Position numbers and translations under genes: made by a program. DNA of 64,000 nt from Paramecium sonneborni (taxonomy: Eukaryota > Ciliophora > Oligohymenophorea > Peniculida > Parameciidae): NCBI GenBank assembly GCA_905182985.1, contig CAJJDN010000120.1, positions 1 to 64,000 on the forward strand, read 5' to 3'. The notes below the pieces were generated by a model that did not search any database, had not been told where the DNA came from, and saw only the letters and a list, made by a program, of their open reading frames with translations. Of this stretch, positions 11,691-24,645 are shown piece after piece (position 1 is the first letter of the stretch; every line of letters starts with the position of its first letter).

Positions 11691-12723
11691 TAAAATAAAA
11701 TATATTTATTTATGTATTTATGTTTAACTTCTTAATAAATTAATTGATTTATTGTGCTTAATACTTTAAATAGTGACAAATTACCTTAAATTAATGGATA
11801 TTCTAATTAAAATGAACCAAAACCCTCAATCTTATGGCAATCCATATGGAGGATAATAATCACCAATTAATTAACCTTTAGTATATATGTATTCTAACTC
11901 TAGACTTAGAGATCTTTTTCTTGTCAATAATATCCTTAGAATAGTTTAATAATTATAAAAGAGATGCTTTAATAAAACAATTATAGTATGAATTTATAGA
12001 GTTAGATTTGATATTGAAGAAAAAGATAAAGCAATTTCTGATATGTAAATAGAATTTGAATTGAATATATAAACTTTAAATATGCAAATTAAATAGCTTA
12101 ATAATGATAATAATGATTTGAGATAAGAATTAGATGCATTAAGATAATAAAAATAATTTTATAAAGCCTAATGTGATGATAAAGATTAACATATAGAGGG
12201 TCTAGAAAAAGAAATTGAAGAACTTCGTTAACACATAAAAACATTAACTGAAGAAAAACAAGTTAATCTGTTAAGACTTATTAAGAAGAAGCAAAAATTT
12301 GGAGAACTAAATTTAAGGAATTAAATCATTCATATCAGGTTTGTTAATAAAATTAATTTTAACTGAGGCAGAATTAGATTTATTAAAAAGACCTTAAAGT
12401 TAATAAAAAATTGTGACTATAATAAAATAAATGATAGTTAGAAGTTTATGTTTTTATTTTATTTTTATCTTAATTTAGTTAAATCATGTCTTAAGATCAT
12501 ATTATGAAGGGAGCAAAAAGAGAGAGATATCATAATATATTTACTTTGATGATTATTATTAGTATAAGTACTTATTTTTTTGTAATTTTTGCTCCATTTA
12601 TTTGGTAACATATCATAGGCTTTATGTAGTAATTTTAATTTATTTATTTTTTAAGTAAAATATTTAGTATTAACATATGTAATTATATAAAATTATATTT
12701 AAAATAGTTTTCAGATCCAGATA
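11273..12723. repeat. Direct duplication B, copy 1
   Basis: Matches 12,725-14,175 at a constant offset of 1,452 bases. The only difference I saw is near the very end (ccagata versus ccaaata), where read quality would be lowest. The copy ends at the N at 12,724. Confidence 0.9.
11812..12440 (+). CDS. Coiled-coil protein (first assembly copy)
   Basis: The ATG at 11812 starts MNQNPQSYGNPYGGQQSPIN, and a plausible 23-nt intron (GTATATATG...TCTAG) follows. After a frame change the protein becomes a long heptad-rich coiled coil: DKAISDMQIEFELN, LDALRQQKQFYKAQCDDKDQ and LEKEIEELRQHIKTLTEEKQ. A second frame change and a 33-nt intron link SVKTYQEEAKIWRTKFKELN to ELDLLKRPQSQQ. The product is probably a structural or cytoskeletal coiled-coil protein. 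The 3' end is not defined. The second copy at 13,264 is the same gene seen twice through duplication B. Confidence 0.5.
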
Positions 12724-12724
12724 N
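12724..12724. other. Single-N assembly join
   Basis: One ambiguous base exactly between the two copies of duplication B, repeating the pattern seen at 9,619. Confidence 0.9.
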
Positions 12725-14175
12725 TTTAAATTAATATTGTTAATTACTTTTAAAAATCTTTTAGTTATGTCTAATAAATGTGTTAGTCCATTTTTCTCCT
12801 CCTTTTGAAATTGCATAAGCTATAGAAACTCTTTACCAAGTAAGAGAGTAGTTGGTACTATAAAATCATAGAGTTTGCTATCTAAAATAGAATTTGTAGT
12901 TTCTATTTCTACCATATTATTATCTGGTAAAACATAGAAATCATCCTTAGAATTTGGATCAGAGAATTAATAGTATTTATAAAGTCTTAGTATATTCTAT
13001 TAACTTGTCCATGGAGTGTGAGCAATCCAAACATCACTCCCTTTTCTCTTTCCTATTCAAATTCTTCTGGTGTTAATAAATACAATGAATTTCTTTCAGC
13101 TTATGTATTAAATGGACATCAAATTTAATGGATTGAATTTTATAAAATAAAATATATTTATTTATGTATTTATGTTTAACTTCTTAATAAATTAATTGAT
13201 TTATTGTGCTTAATACTTTAAATAGTGACAAATTACCTTAAATTAATGGATATTCTAATTAAAATGAACCAAAACCCTCAATCTTATGGCAATCCATATG
13301 GAGGATAATAATCACCAATTAATTAACCTTTAGTATATATGTATTCTAACTCTAGACTTAGAGATCTTTTTCTTGTCAATAATATCCTTAGAATAGTTTA
13401 ATAATTATAAAAGAGATGCTTTAATAAAACAATTATAGTATGAATTTATAGAGTTAGATTTGATATTGAAGAAAAAGATAAAGCAATTTCTGATATGTAA
13501 ATAGAATTTGAATTGAATATATAAACTTTAAATATGCAAATTAAATAGCTTAATAATGATAATAATGATTTGAGATAAGAATTAGATGCATTAAGATAAT
13601 AAAAATAATTTTATAAAGCCTAATGTGATGATAAAGATTAACATATAGAGGGTCTAGAAAAAGAAATTGAAGAACTTCGTTAACACATAAAAACATTAAC
13701 TGAAGAAAAACAAGTTAATCTGTTAAGACTTATTAAGAAGAAGCAAAAATTTGGAGAACTAAATTTAAGGAATTAAATCATTCATATCAGGTTTGTTAAT
13801 AAAATTAATTTTAACTGAGGCAGAATTAGATTTATTAAAAAGACCTTAAAGTTAATAAAAAATTGTGACTATAATAAAATAAATGATAGTTAGAAGTTTA
13901 TGTTTTTATTTTATTTTTATCTTAATTTAGTTAAATCATGTCTTAAGATCATATTATGAAGGGAGCAAAAAGAGAGAGATATCATAATATATTTACTTTG
14001 ATGATTATTATTAGTATAAGTACTTATTTTTTTGTAATTTTTGCTCCATTTATTTGGTAACATATCATAGGCTTTATGTAGTAATTTTAATTTATTTATT
14101 TTTTAAGTAAAATATTTAGTATTAACATATGTAATTATATAAAATTATATTTAAAATAGTTTTCAGATCCAAATA
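12725..14175. repeat. Direct duplication B, copy 2
   Basis: Second copy of 11,273-12,723, starting one base after the N. It runs into unique sequence immediately at the stop codon of the large minus-strand membrane-protein gene (14,176). Confidence 0.9.
13264..13892 (+). CDS. Coiled-coil protein (second assembly copy)
   Basis: Same sequence as 11,812-12,440 with the same start, the same coiled-coil frame (FELNIQTLNMQIKQLNND) and the same frame breaks. Identical breaks in both copies show that they are one locus, not two decaying paralogues. In the true chromosome the gene is probably present once, convergent with the membrane-protein gene that ends at 14,176. Confidence 0.5.
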
Positions 14176-17100
14176 TCATAATTCAATTTAGAATGTGTTA
14201 AATTATTCATTTTTTGTCTTTTATTTAACTTTAATGTAAAAATACAATAAAAGCAAGGTAATTAGCGAAATCAGAGCATATATCCACCTTCTAGATGATT
14301 TTTCCTATTAAGGAGGTTTGAATATTATGTTATAAGTACCATTTGAAAATAAGTTTGAACAAAATATAGAAACATTAACTTCTTTATTTTAATTTCCTCT
14401 TAAATGACAGGTTACATTCCAAGTACTTATTGAGTAATTAGATAAATTATTATTATAAATGTATAAGGCAGTTCCTTTTTGATATTTTGATTCCACAATC
14501 ATTGCATAAGCATACATTGTCGTATTAAATGAACCTTACATCAAAGTTGGTTCTGATAAATTTTCATCTTTAATATTATTGAAATAGTAAACTCCCACTA
14601 TAAATTAATTTTAATTGCCTTATGTAAATTGTTACATCAAAACCTCATTTTAATAAAAAGAATAACCAGTATTATTTAAATTGCTATAATTTGGAATACT
14701 TCCAACAAATATGCCATTAGAAGACTTGGTATTTTATAATGAAAATTTTAGCTAAACAACGTAGCCCTAATAAATATTACTCACAAATATGATTGCATAA
14801 TTAGAATATATTTCTAAAATTAAAACGTAATTCAATTATGATGAATAATAATAACAACTTAAATCTTAATAGCAAAAAACAATGTTAACATAAACAGGAT
14901 TTAATAAATTTACGCCTTACTCATCAATTGTCATAATTGTATAAGATACTGAATAGGTGATATAGAAAATAATTATTTATTGTGATTTACTAAATTCACT
15001 TTGTTGTATTTATCCTATGGAGAAATCATTAATTAGATTTGATATACTTTATAAGGTATTGTTGAATTAGTTAAGCCAGTATAATTATTATTGTTAAAAT
15101 TCTAAAGAACCTAATATAAAAATTTAGTTTAAAATGCTTCTAATTTTGTAAATATAATAAAAAGTTTAGGGAAGTTATGTAATATTTAGATTTACTATAT
15201 CACCTTCAAAATTTAATTAGAAATTAAGTAAATATTATGACTAATTATTTTAACAAATTGTATATAATGAGTAAATATATGATGTTGAGTGTAAACATTC
15301 ACTCAAATTTAGATATGAATAATTAAAATTAAATTTATTAGTTAAGTCACTATTTACAGTTTAAATGAAAGAGTTATTTTGCAAAGCAAAAAATTAGTTA
15401 TTGATAGCAGTAATTAAAGAGTAATTTTGAATAATATAAATGCTACTAGATTAAGGAGAAAACTAAGTTAAACTACAATATTAGTTTAAATTCTAAGTTT
15501 GGTTCGGATTTGTAGATCCACAATATGCCACTTATCTATCAAGAATTAAATTCATTGGGTAAGATAAATTTTTAGACTTAGGAATTAAGTTATTATTAGA
15601 TAAATTTTTTGATAAATTCCTTTCATTTTAAAATATGGTAAAGTTTGAGTAAAAAGTAACAGTTTAATTGGGAGTATACTAAAAGGCTGAGATATTCAAT
15701 GCTGATGTTACGGTATAATTATAAGTAAATTATGGATAACTTATCGTATTATTAAAGTCTTGATTTTAATATTCATACATTAGAATCAATTGTGAATCTC
15801 CATGAAGAATATAAAAATTGTTATTAGAAATTATTATTGAATGTTTTTCAAGTAAATCTTATTAAAAGCTAAATTAAATCGGTGAAGTTAATTCAAACTT
15901 ATAATATAAACTCATGTGATATGGTAAGGAAGGATTATAAACATAAACTGTATAATTTCTAAAAGTAACATATAAAAACAGGTTATCAGATTATATTTTT
16001 ACTTCTTTTTCTACATTTTCTCTATATAAACTCTTAACATAATAATATATGGGTAAATTCTAAACGTTCCAAACTTAAAAGCAAATATTTTAGTCTTTAT
16101 TACATAAATAAGATAAAATTAATTATTAATTTATCAAATTTATTTATTTTATTATGAAATTAATTTGAACCAAAGAAATTGGTATTGGAAAGTTGTTTTA
16201 ATCAATTGAAATTATGATGACTTCATTAATATTGTTGATATATAATAAAGATGATTATAATTATGTATTCACAACAATTTATATAGGGTTGAATTGAATC
16301 TTATTGAAGAATTAATTTATTGATTATTATTTTAAAGTAAAGATGTTTCTAAAATTAAATTTCATAACTTTAATTTCTTTTTTTTTTTTAAATAGAATTA
16401 TAAGACTATTATAAGTTAAGACAAATTCCGATATCTCATTTTCACAAGTGTAATTTGAATAACTAATTAAACTTTGATTATCTTAGTAGTATTAAAACAA
16501 ATAGATTTTATCATAAGCATTGAGTCCAATAGTCACAATTGTTGGATAAATGCTAAAAGAAGCTTATAAAGAACTCGCATTTACAGAGATATTAATTGAA
16601 TTTTATTGAGTACACAAGATATATGATTAGTTACTGCAAGTCAAAATATCTATTTAACAATTATTATATCCAATTAAATATTATTCTTCTACTTTAGCAT
16701 ATTTTATTGCCAAAAATTAAACTAATTAGTAAGTCTAATTAATTCGACCAGCATTAAAAAATGTCACTTAAATAAAATTAAAATAAGTCTCATTCTTACT
16801 TAACTTGTAATTTAGTAATTATCCCGAAAATTCTGCAATTTATTATTTAAAAGTAGCATTTTAATAAAATTCAGAATCTTAAAACTTACTATTTGACATT
16901 ACATAAACATTTGTGTCATTCATCAATAATATTTTCATTTAAATTTTAAACAGAGTAAAAATAGTAGAATGTGAGCAGAGGAAAGTAAAATTGTAATATC
17001 TCTTATTTGAAATTTCTTTCTTTGTTAAGTTGATTTAAATGGATGGGAGGGAAATTTTATAAATAAATATTTCCTAGTTAAATTAAAATAACTCATTATC

Positions 17101-18191
17101 ATCATTTAGATATAATAGAGAATTGCTTTAATTTATTTGATAAAAACTATAGATAAGTCCTTCTGACTATGATTTTGACTTTATAACACTTTCATTATTT
17201 GTAATATATATTAGAAATTAGTTATTTTATATTATCTTCTTAACAGATTGACGTTAATTAAATGGAAGACGATCATCTATCTTGATTATTTATCCTTCGC
17301 ATCCCAATAATTGGGCCATCATTTAATCTGATAAGTTAGAAGTGTATTGGAAATACAACAACACTATCTGATCACATTAAGCGTAACTCCAATAATTGTA
17401 ATAAGCATTAATCATAATAAAATTACTCATACCTTTCTAAGTAAAATTACTTTTTTGATAAAATTTCTAATCTTATGTTATGGTTAATTAAAATATCATT
17501 TCTCCAGTAATTACATATATATTCGGGCTTATTGTTAATGGAATATCAAAATCGATAAATTAGTCTTGTAAACTACTTGAATTTAAAAATTATTATGTGA
17601 ATAGCGAAAGAATCGAATAATTTTCAAAATATTAAGCATATACTAAAAAAGCATTTGTTCCCATCATAATTGATTAAATTTTAGTTGAAGTAGGTAGAGA
17701 TGATTACATTGAAAAAACAATTTGCTATTATTCATCTTGTAATTGAATTAAAAAGAGTTCATCGTTCAAATAACAATCGACCAAAATTGAAAAATGTTAA
17801 GATAAAATGATGTTAAAACATTTAAATAAAGTATTAATTGTCACTGTTGAACCAAATTATTGAATCTTCTAATTCTTCCATTCATACAGGGTTACAATGT
17901 TTTAATTTGATAGAGTGCAAAAATGTGTATTATTTGACGACACTGAAATAAATTCTATAAATATATTCCTAATATTTTACAATCCCCTTTTGTTCTAAAT
18001 ATTTCCTCACATGAATTGATTAATTAAACATTTGGGACTTAATGATCCATTTTACATATTAATTAAGTATAGGATAGAACATAAAACAGATCGTATTGAT
18101 AAAATTCTCCTTCTGTAGGGTACAATGAATATTCAAGCACTGAAATATTTTAAGCATAAATGTTGATTACAGAGGTTAATAAGATTATCAT
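14176..18191 (-). CDS. Large type I membrane protein, unknown function
   Basis: The ATG at 18191 opens a signal peptide (MIILLTSVINIYAQ) and TGA lies at 14178-14176. Removing one 35-nt intron (17995-18029) leaves 3,981 nt, exactly 1,327 codons, with no internal TGA, so the gene is intact at 1,326 residues. The long extracellular part is rich in Asn, Tyr, Ser, Ile and Gln, with many N-x-S/T sites and scattered Cys. Its recurring hydrophobic/aromatic strands suggest repeated beta structure, possibly propeller-like; no named domain is recognised. Near the C-terminus RRWIYALISLITLLLLYFYI is a transmembrane helix followed by a short basic cytoplasmic tail ending FNTFQIEL. This is likely a surface or secretory-pathway membrane protein. 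The stop sits at the edge of duplication B, so only one copy exists. Confidence 0.85.
17995..18029 (-). other. Spliceosomal intron, 35 nt
   Basis: GTTTAATTAA...TTTAG on the minus strand, phase 0, between MDHQVPN and NKRGLQNIRN. It is long for Paramecium, but its removal is required and makes the whole 1,327-codon frame close exactly. Confidence 0.8.
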
Positions 18192-21023
18192 CTATTTTTT
18201 CTCAAGTTATTATGAATTTTTTATATTATTCATTATTAAGTTAATTTTATTGATATTTTTGCAATAATACACTCAAATTTCAAAAATGATAAGCGTATAT
18301 AAAATGAGTTAGGCTTTTGATTAAAGGGAACGGTATCAATTTAATTAAATAGATTTATAAAGAATAAACTATATTCGAAGGATTATATTTTATATTAAAA
18401 TTTATTTGTAAAAGGAATTTTAGCGAATAAAAATCTCAAATGAAAAAGAGAATAACTTTTTAATCTAGAAGTTGCAATACTGTGATTCCTTTTTGTGATT
18501 TATTAAATAGCCAAGATTACTAGAAAAAATTAAAAATTAATATAAATTCAGCCACTATCAAAAGGAATAAAAATTTACAAAAAACTTTTTTCCTTCCAAT
18601 TATCATTTATTTCAAAATTCAGTATAGTTTATATCGTATGATATGACAAAATTATAAAATTTTATTGACATTGTTAACAATAACAATATACCTCGCCATT
18701 ATTTTTCAATAATTGGCAAGATCTCCTTTAAATGATTAGATAGGATTATATGAAGAAATGTATTGACAAATCTATTTATATTTAGTTGGAACATCAAGTC
18801 TTGCATATGCATCAAATTAGAATCAATAGGTTGAGTTAAAATACTATCAAACTCATTCCAATAAAGAGCTAACTATCATAAATATAAGATGTGAAAATTT
18901 GAAGTGAGAATAATAGGCAGGAACATTGTCAACAATTAAAAAAGGCTTCCAATATTTTAGAATGATGATAAAATCCAAATTTTATTAATATTAGATGAAT
19001 TATTTTTTGTTTGATATAAGTCTGGATGTTTGCTAAAATTTATTTAAATATTAGTATACAATAATGATACTTTTATAAGGAAAGAGAGCAATAAGATAGT
19101 GAATAAAGATATCGGAGGATAAAAATAATATATGAGGAATTTTTCTAATTGCAATTAAAAAGAGGAATTAGATTGAAATTAATAAAGTTATAATAAATAC
19201 AATTCAAATTTAATTTAAATCAAAATATATTCAAGATCTTCAATCATTAGCAATTAATCTTTTTAATTTCATCAAAATTTTTCGGTAGAATGCTTTCTTA
19301 AAAATTGCTTTTGAAGTCTTTGTTGCATAATCTCCTTTCTAATTTTCCAAATATTCTCATCTTAATAATTTCATAGAGTGGGTTTTCTTTTGTATTTTTA
19401 TCAAGAATAGAAAAAATAATAAATAAAATTGACACTTTTAAAGCTAAATTAACTTACATATGTAATTAGGTTAGTTAAAACTAAGTTGTACCATATATAA
19501 TAGGTTTAAAAAAAAATAAAGAACCTAAACCAGGTACTTTTTGAAAAAAGGTTTATATTTTAAAATATTTTATTGAATGTTAAAAATACTGATTATAAAA
19601 TTTTTAATATTAAGGGGGTAGTTTAATATAAAAAACATGTACATTAGGCTTGATTTTCTCATAATTCTAATTTAATCTAATTCTTATTAGGAATAAGATT
19701 TGAATATCTAAAGTTTAATAACCAAATTTGCGTTGTGATTTTTAAATAATTACTTCTTTTTCCTTATTACTGGATTTCATTAGAAAATGCTCCATAATTT
19801 TAATTTAAATTTTCTATATTCTTTTTCTTAAATATAATTTGGTAGCTATCATATCTAAATCTAATAATTAAATAGTTACTTTACTAGCATTTTTATTTCA
19901 TGGTTTAATCTTTAATTTTATTTTTGATATAACTTATGATGATTGACAAGAAGCTACTAATTATTCGTATATTTATTATTCTAGGTCTTCAAATTAACTT
20001 AATTGTATTATTATGATGTTTTGAGTGCTTCGATTTTTTTCTTTTAACTCACTAATGCTGCTCCTAACTATCTTTTTGATTACATTGGCACATAAATAAG
20101 ATTTATAAATCAAACGAAATTGCTTTTAAAAATTATTTCTTAAAGAAATTTTCATTATTGTTGTCATACTCATTTGAAAAATTTAATAAGCATATGCAAA
20201 TCTTTTAGCTAATGTTTTTTATTTGTAATTTGATCACTTATTGACTAACATAATTATTTTCCTTCGAAAAATAACAATCATAATATCATTATTTTTCTTA
20301 AAATACATTATTTTTTACAGTTTGATTTTGATTATGATGAAATTAAAAACAATTCAATAATGTTAAATTTACCATTCTTTTTAATTTATATATAAAAATA
20401 TATTATACTTAAGGAGAATACTCTTAATTTTAAATGGGATATATGTCATAATTAAATATAAAAAATATACACTAATTTTTGTGGTGATTAGACAAAAACT
20501 TAGGAAGAGTGTAAAAAGAAAAGAACTAAAGGAAATAATTAATTATAAACAAGGCATTAATTTTGAAGAAATTTCTTAAATTTGAATGATTCAATAAATT
20601 AATATAACAATAATATTTTTTTATTATAACAACATAAATGATGATTATTATAAAAGATCAAATAAAATTTAATTTGATTATATTGATTCATTAAGTGAAC
20701 TTCTTCTTTGAATATTAATATTCTATTAAGGCATTATACTATCAGTAAACTCATTAGATTAATACCTTAAATAAAATACTAGAAAATATACAAACTTATT
20801 ATGCTTTGATTTCTTTGCATATGAGAAGTAAGTAGTTCTTAATTTTTCTAATATAAATATTTAATTAGCTTCAATTAAATTTTAATAGTCCAACCTTTAA
20901 TAATAATTAATTTACTAGTTGAACTATCACTTATACAAGTTAATAAATAAAATAATTTTGTAATGGTATTTATGAATAAGTCTGAACTAAAAAGTTGATT
21001 TGTAGCATTTATATTACAAAAAG
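18192..21023. other. Interval without a supportable gene
   Basis: Mostly AT-rich DNA. Between about 18,700 and 19,100 the plus strand has protein-like fragments in changing frames (LQMIRQDYMKKCIDKSIYIQ, then VGTSSLAYASNQNQQVELKY), which look like the remains of a gene. From 19,100 to 21,000 I see only short open stretches, no intact frame and no RNA gene. Confidence 0.4.
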
Positions 21024-21736
21024 TTGAAATTTTTAAAGGCTGATTATTTTTCTTACCATCTATTGACTCTATATTTATGCGATTATTTCTTAAATTTAAA
21101 CCTTATTAGCGAAGTTATGGATTTAATTATAATGAAAAGGTTTTTTCACTTAATAATTTTAATAAAAACAGTTAACAATTTTAATACACAAGACAAAGTT
21201 TTTGAATTCCTTAAAAGATTATCTGTTATTAACTGGTCTAATAAGAATAGTTGGTTAATTTGGAAAAAAGATTGAACAATCAACAGACTTAACATTTATT
21301 GAAAGTATTCACAATTTTCAAAAAATTTTAAGAGAACTCTTATACATTCAAAAATTAGTTAATTTAGAATTAGAATAAACTAATCCTTTCATAATGAGTG
21401 GAGAACAAATATAAATAAAGTAATTTTAAATAAATTCCCTCATAAGGCATAATTTATGAAATAAATTTAGTTCTCATGAAATGTTATCTACTTTGGCTTC
21501 CCTTTAAAAATTTCATGAATCTTTTTTTCGAAATTTAACTATAACATTATTAATTGTTATTATTTCTAAACTGAATGGCTTTAAAAATTTACTTATTTTT
21601 ACATACAAATTTGATAAGATTCTATCAATAGATTAATATATTCTACACTAATATTCAAATAGATTATTGGAAAATAATTCGAAAATTGATTCTATCTTGA
21701 TTTAAATTAATGATAATACTAATGAAAATGAATGAT
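21024..21736 (+). pseudogene. Decayed plus-strand coding region, family unknown
   Basis: A first frame (MKFLKADYFSYHLLTLYLCD onward) ends at TGA 21273. A second frame, shifted by one, begins STDLTFIESIHNFQKILREL, continues through LELEQTNPFIMSGEQ, meets one isolated TGA, and carries on in the same frame with NKFSSHEMLSTLASLQKFHE and FDKILSIDQYILHQYSNRLL. Same-frame coding on both sides of the TGA, plus the frame shift, marks a gene losing function. Nothing in it identifies a family. Confidence 0.35.
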
Positions 21737-22852
21737 AATTTCAAAAATAAAACTAAACACCGACAAATTTTATTATCTAGATGATCAAGAATTTTTAGAT
21801 CATATTTCATGCTTGTTAGCAAAAATTAGTTAGAAAATATTAAGATTTATATAAAATTAATTTTGTTTATATTAATTTTGAATAAATAGATATTCAATTA
21901 ATTTGCATTATTTGAAATATTTATAATCATAGCCTTGATGATTTTCTATTTATAATTTATATATTAAAGTATTCTTTTTCATTCAAATTACTCAATAAGA
22001 TGTTCGATTAACTTCTAACCTAAACTTTTTTTGATTCCAACTTGATTAAAATAAAATCTAAATAGAATTAATTTTATTATAAATATTATCATTTATTAAG
22101 AATAATTTACACGTAATATAATTAGTAATTAATAATAGAGAAGAACTAAATAACTAGTTATATGAGAGTACAATTAGCTATAATATTATTAATGTTTTCA
22201 TTTCAAATAATTATGAGAAAAAATTATATAAATCTTATAAGATTTTTGGTTTATTTCCTACCACATTAATTAGTTATAAAAAGCAGTTTAATTTTTTAGC
22301 TACTTTAAATTCATAGTTTAATATTTTATGGTTTGAAAACTAATAAATCTTCGCCAATAAGTTTAAACTGATAATTATTATTTGAATCAGCATTATTATT
22401 ATTTTATAAGCAATTAATTTTAGAGTCAAAAATATATTTTTCAATTAATAATTAATTGATCAAACCAAATTAAGAGAATAAGTATGACTTTGAGACTAAA
22501 TGATAATAAAAATGATCTAATTGCTCTAATGATTATTCTTAACAACATTTTAAAATAGTTCATTAAATAATAACAAAAATATAAAACCAAAATAATAATA
22601 TTTGAAAGTCATACCAAATATCTTAAAAAAGATGAGTATATTGGATAGATAATTTATTTGTTCTAAGATGTAAGAGAGATTTCTTTATATGATCTCTCTA
22701 AATTTTGATTCTATTAATCTTTCTAGAGATGTAAGGCTATGATCAAACTAGTTAGAGGGGTCTGAACCACCAAATTGTTAGACTTTTGGTGACAACATTA
22801 TTTAGAAAAGACACAAAGCTTAGTTTAGTTTAATATTCCTGATAGATTGATT
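21737..22852. other. Interval without a supportable gene
   Basis: AT-rich sequence with no frame longer than about 50 codons that looks coding. The segment 22,660-22,800 is slightly less AT-rich and contains a short inverted ATCTCTCTAA/AGAGAGAT neighbourhood, but I cannot assign it a role. Confidence 0.3.
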
Positions 22853-23104
22853 ATGGATAATTCACAGGAGAGTTCGAATGAATATATTATTATAGATTAA
22901 ATATATTGTTTTCAGAACATTACAAACGACTCTTTCTAAATAGATAGAAGCTTCTGGAACTAAAAACACACTTATTACTTCTGTAGGAAGTAAATAAAAA
23001 GAGGGAAGAGAGGAAAGATAAATTGGGATATAAGCGGATAAAAAGAAGAGGAAAAATAAACTCATATCCATAGCTATGATAAAAATATGAAATATAAGAA
23101 GTGA
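22853..23104 (+). CDS. Small unresolved ORF, 83 codons
   Basis: The ATG at 22853 opens MDNSQESSNEYIIIDQIYCF and the frame closes at TGA 23102-23104. An overlapping frame reads KQIEASGTKNTLITSVGSKQ and then KEGREERQIGIQADKKKRKN, which is at least as protein-like. A small intron near 22,900-22,950 may therefore join the two, or this may be part of a larger broken gene. The base composition is less AT-biased than the flanks. Confidence 0.3.
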
Positions 23105-23358
23105 CCAGTAACGATAAGGGTAGAAATACTTGAGAAAACTCCAAGATTTTTAATGCCAGAATAAGATTTAATATAGTATTTGGAAGCCTGGTCTGCTAGC
23201 AGATACCAAAAGACAAATTAAAAAATACACACTATTCAAACCATTTAATTAACTTGATAAAAAGATAAACCATAATAACTATTGATTAAAAGGATGATTT
23301 CAAAATGAAAAATGTAGTAAATTGATTATAGTTGTTCTAAAATAAAATTGAAGGCTGA

Positions 23359-23898
23359 TTTCTTAATTAATAAGAAATTTTGCATGCTAATAATATTGGT
23401 TTCAGTTCCATTAAAAGCAAAATAGAAAATTCAAATTTTGGCTTACAAAGTTCATGGTTACAATCAAAACTTATTTCAATCAACATTTTAAGATCAGGAA
23501 TCGGAAAAGAAAAGAATAAATATAGATCTAAAAGTAATAATTGGCTTAAATTGTTTCGTATTTTGAAATGTTGTTTTATTTCCAGTTTTTAAATATAGTA
23601 GACCTAGAGTAATAATTTATGGTTAAAGAAGATAATTAGCGCAAGACCTATATTATAATATAATTTCTCTTTTAGTGCTATGAAGTATCATTATTAGAAT
23701 TAATAGAAATAGCATTATTGTAACATTGAAATGTTTCTTAGTATATATCCAATTTTGTTCTAAGATTTTGAATAGAGAACTAAGAAAAGGAATTAAACTG
23801 TTGTTTATTTGAAATATTAAGGAAGACTTAGAGGGATTAAACTTGCTTTTCTTAAATTAGGTATTGGCTCTAGTGTTTAATTTTTCTAAATATCTTGA
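23359..23898 (+). CDS. Open plus-strand exon, about 179 codons, unknown
   Basis: The frame is open from after a TGA at 23356 to TGA 23896-23898. It reads NNIGFSSIKSKIENSNFGLQ, SSWLQSKLISINILRSGIGK, ISARPILQYNFSFSAMKYHY and YLKYQGRLRGIKLAFLKLGI. No ATG lies near its start, so an upstream exon joined by a tiny intron is expected. The composition is convincing for a protein but the family is not recognisable. It converges on a broken minus-strand gene that begins just beyond it. Confidence 0.45.
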
Positions 23899-23899
23899 A

Positions 23900-24645
23900 A
23901 TAACCATTTAGAGCATTTACGAATAAAAGTAGCCAAAAAACCATCATTTTCCATAGCTTAATTATAGGACATTTTCTACTGTAATTCTATAATCTCTCCT
24001 TTAGTAAATTTAGGTAATGTTGGCATCAATTTAGGATCATATTCTTATCTAGTTAACACCTAGCCAAGTTGGATCAAACAGTTTGATATAATTGTATCTT
24101 TATGCACCATTATCATCTTGATAAAAGGAAAATATTCCACCTACCTTTTTGTTTAAATTTAACATTTTTACCCATTTGGGAATTTTATAGAATTAAGAAT
24201 TATTTTTTTCATATTAAACTTCTAACTTCTCGAAAATACATATCTATTTGATAAATGGTACTAGCTTTGGGAATGATTGTTTTGTATTTTCTAGACTACT
24301 TTAAAATTTAATCAGTTATTTTAAATTTAATGACTCATACAAGTAAAGTCATTAAATTTAAGGCAAGAGATGTAAAGTCTTAACTTTATTAAATTTATAG
24401 AAATACAATTTCTAGTCATATGTTGTTTAGAAGGATAAAGAAGCTTAAATCAAACAATAACCCGATAAATTAAGTTCCCATTTTAGCTAGAATTTTTGGA
24501 AAGGAGTCAGTTCTTCTTTATAATGACCTATTAAATTATTTCCTCTTAAAGGTAGTAAAATTATACGGCGTTAATTCTAATGAAAGTAGTATTGGGTTAC
24601 ATTTTGTGTTAAAGTCCATCATATGATAATCTATTAGTTTAATTT
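23900..24645 (-). pseudogene. Unrecognised frame-disrupted minus-strand gene
   Basis: Strong coding sequence on the minus strand: ELTPFQKFQLKWELNLSGYC, LIQASLSFQTTYDQKLYFYK, SSLENTKQSFPKLVPFIKQI, KVGGIFSFYQDDNGAQRYNY, then IKLFDPTWLG, and after a one-base shift LTRQEYDPKLMPTLPKFTKG. At least two frame changes (near 24,350 and 24,060) break it. It looks like a recently inactivated conserved protein; no motif identifies it. Confidence 0.4.

Noticed and set aside
8447..14175. Composite transposon or segmental duplication
   Set aside because: No terminal repeats, target-site duplications or transposase; both copies abut single Ns, which fits assembly overlap better.
22660..22800. tRNA or structured RNA gene in the less AT-rich patch
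   Set aside because: I could not build a cloverleaf or a convincing stem set; short inverted words alone are not enough.
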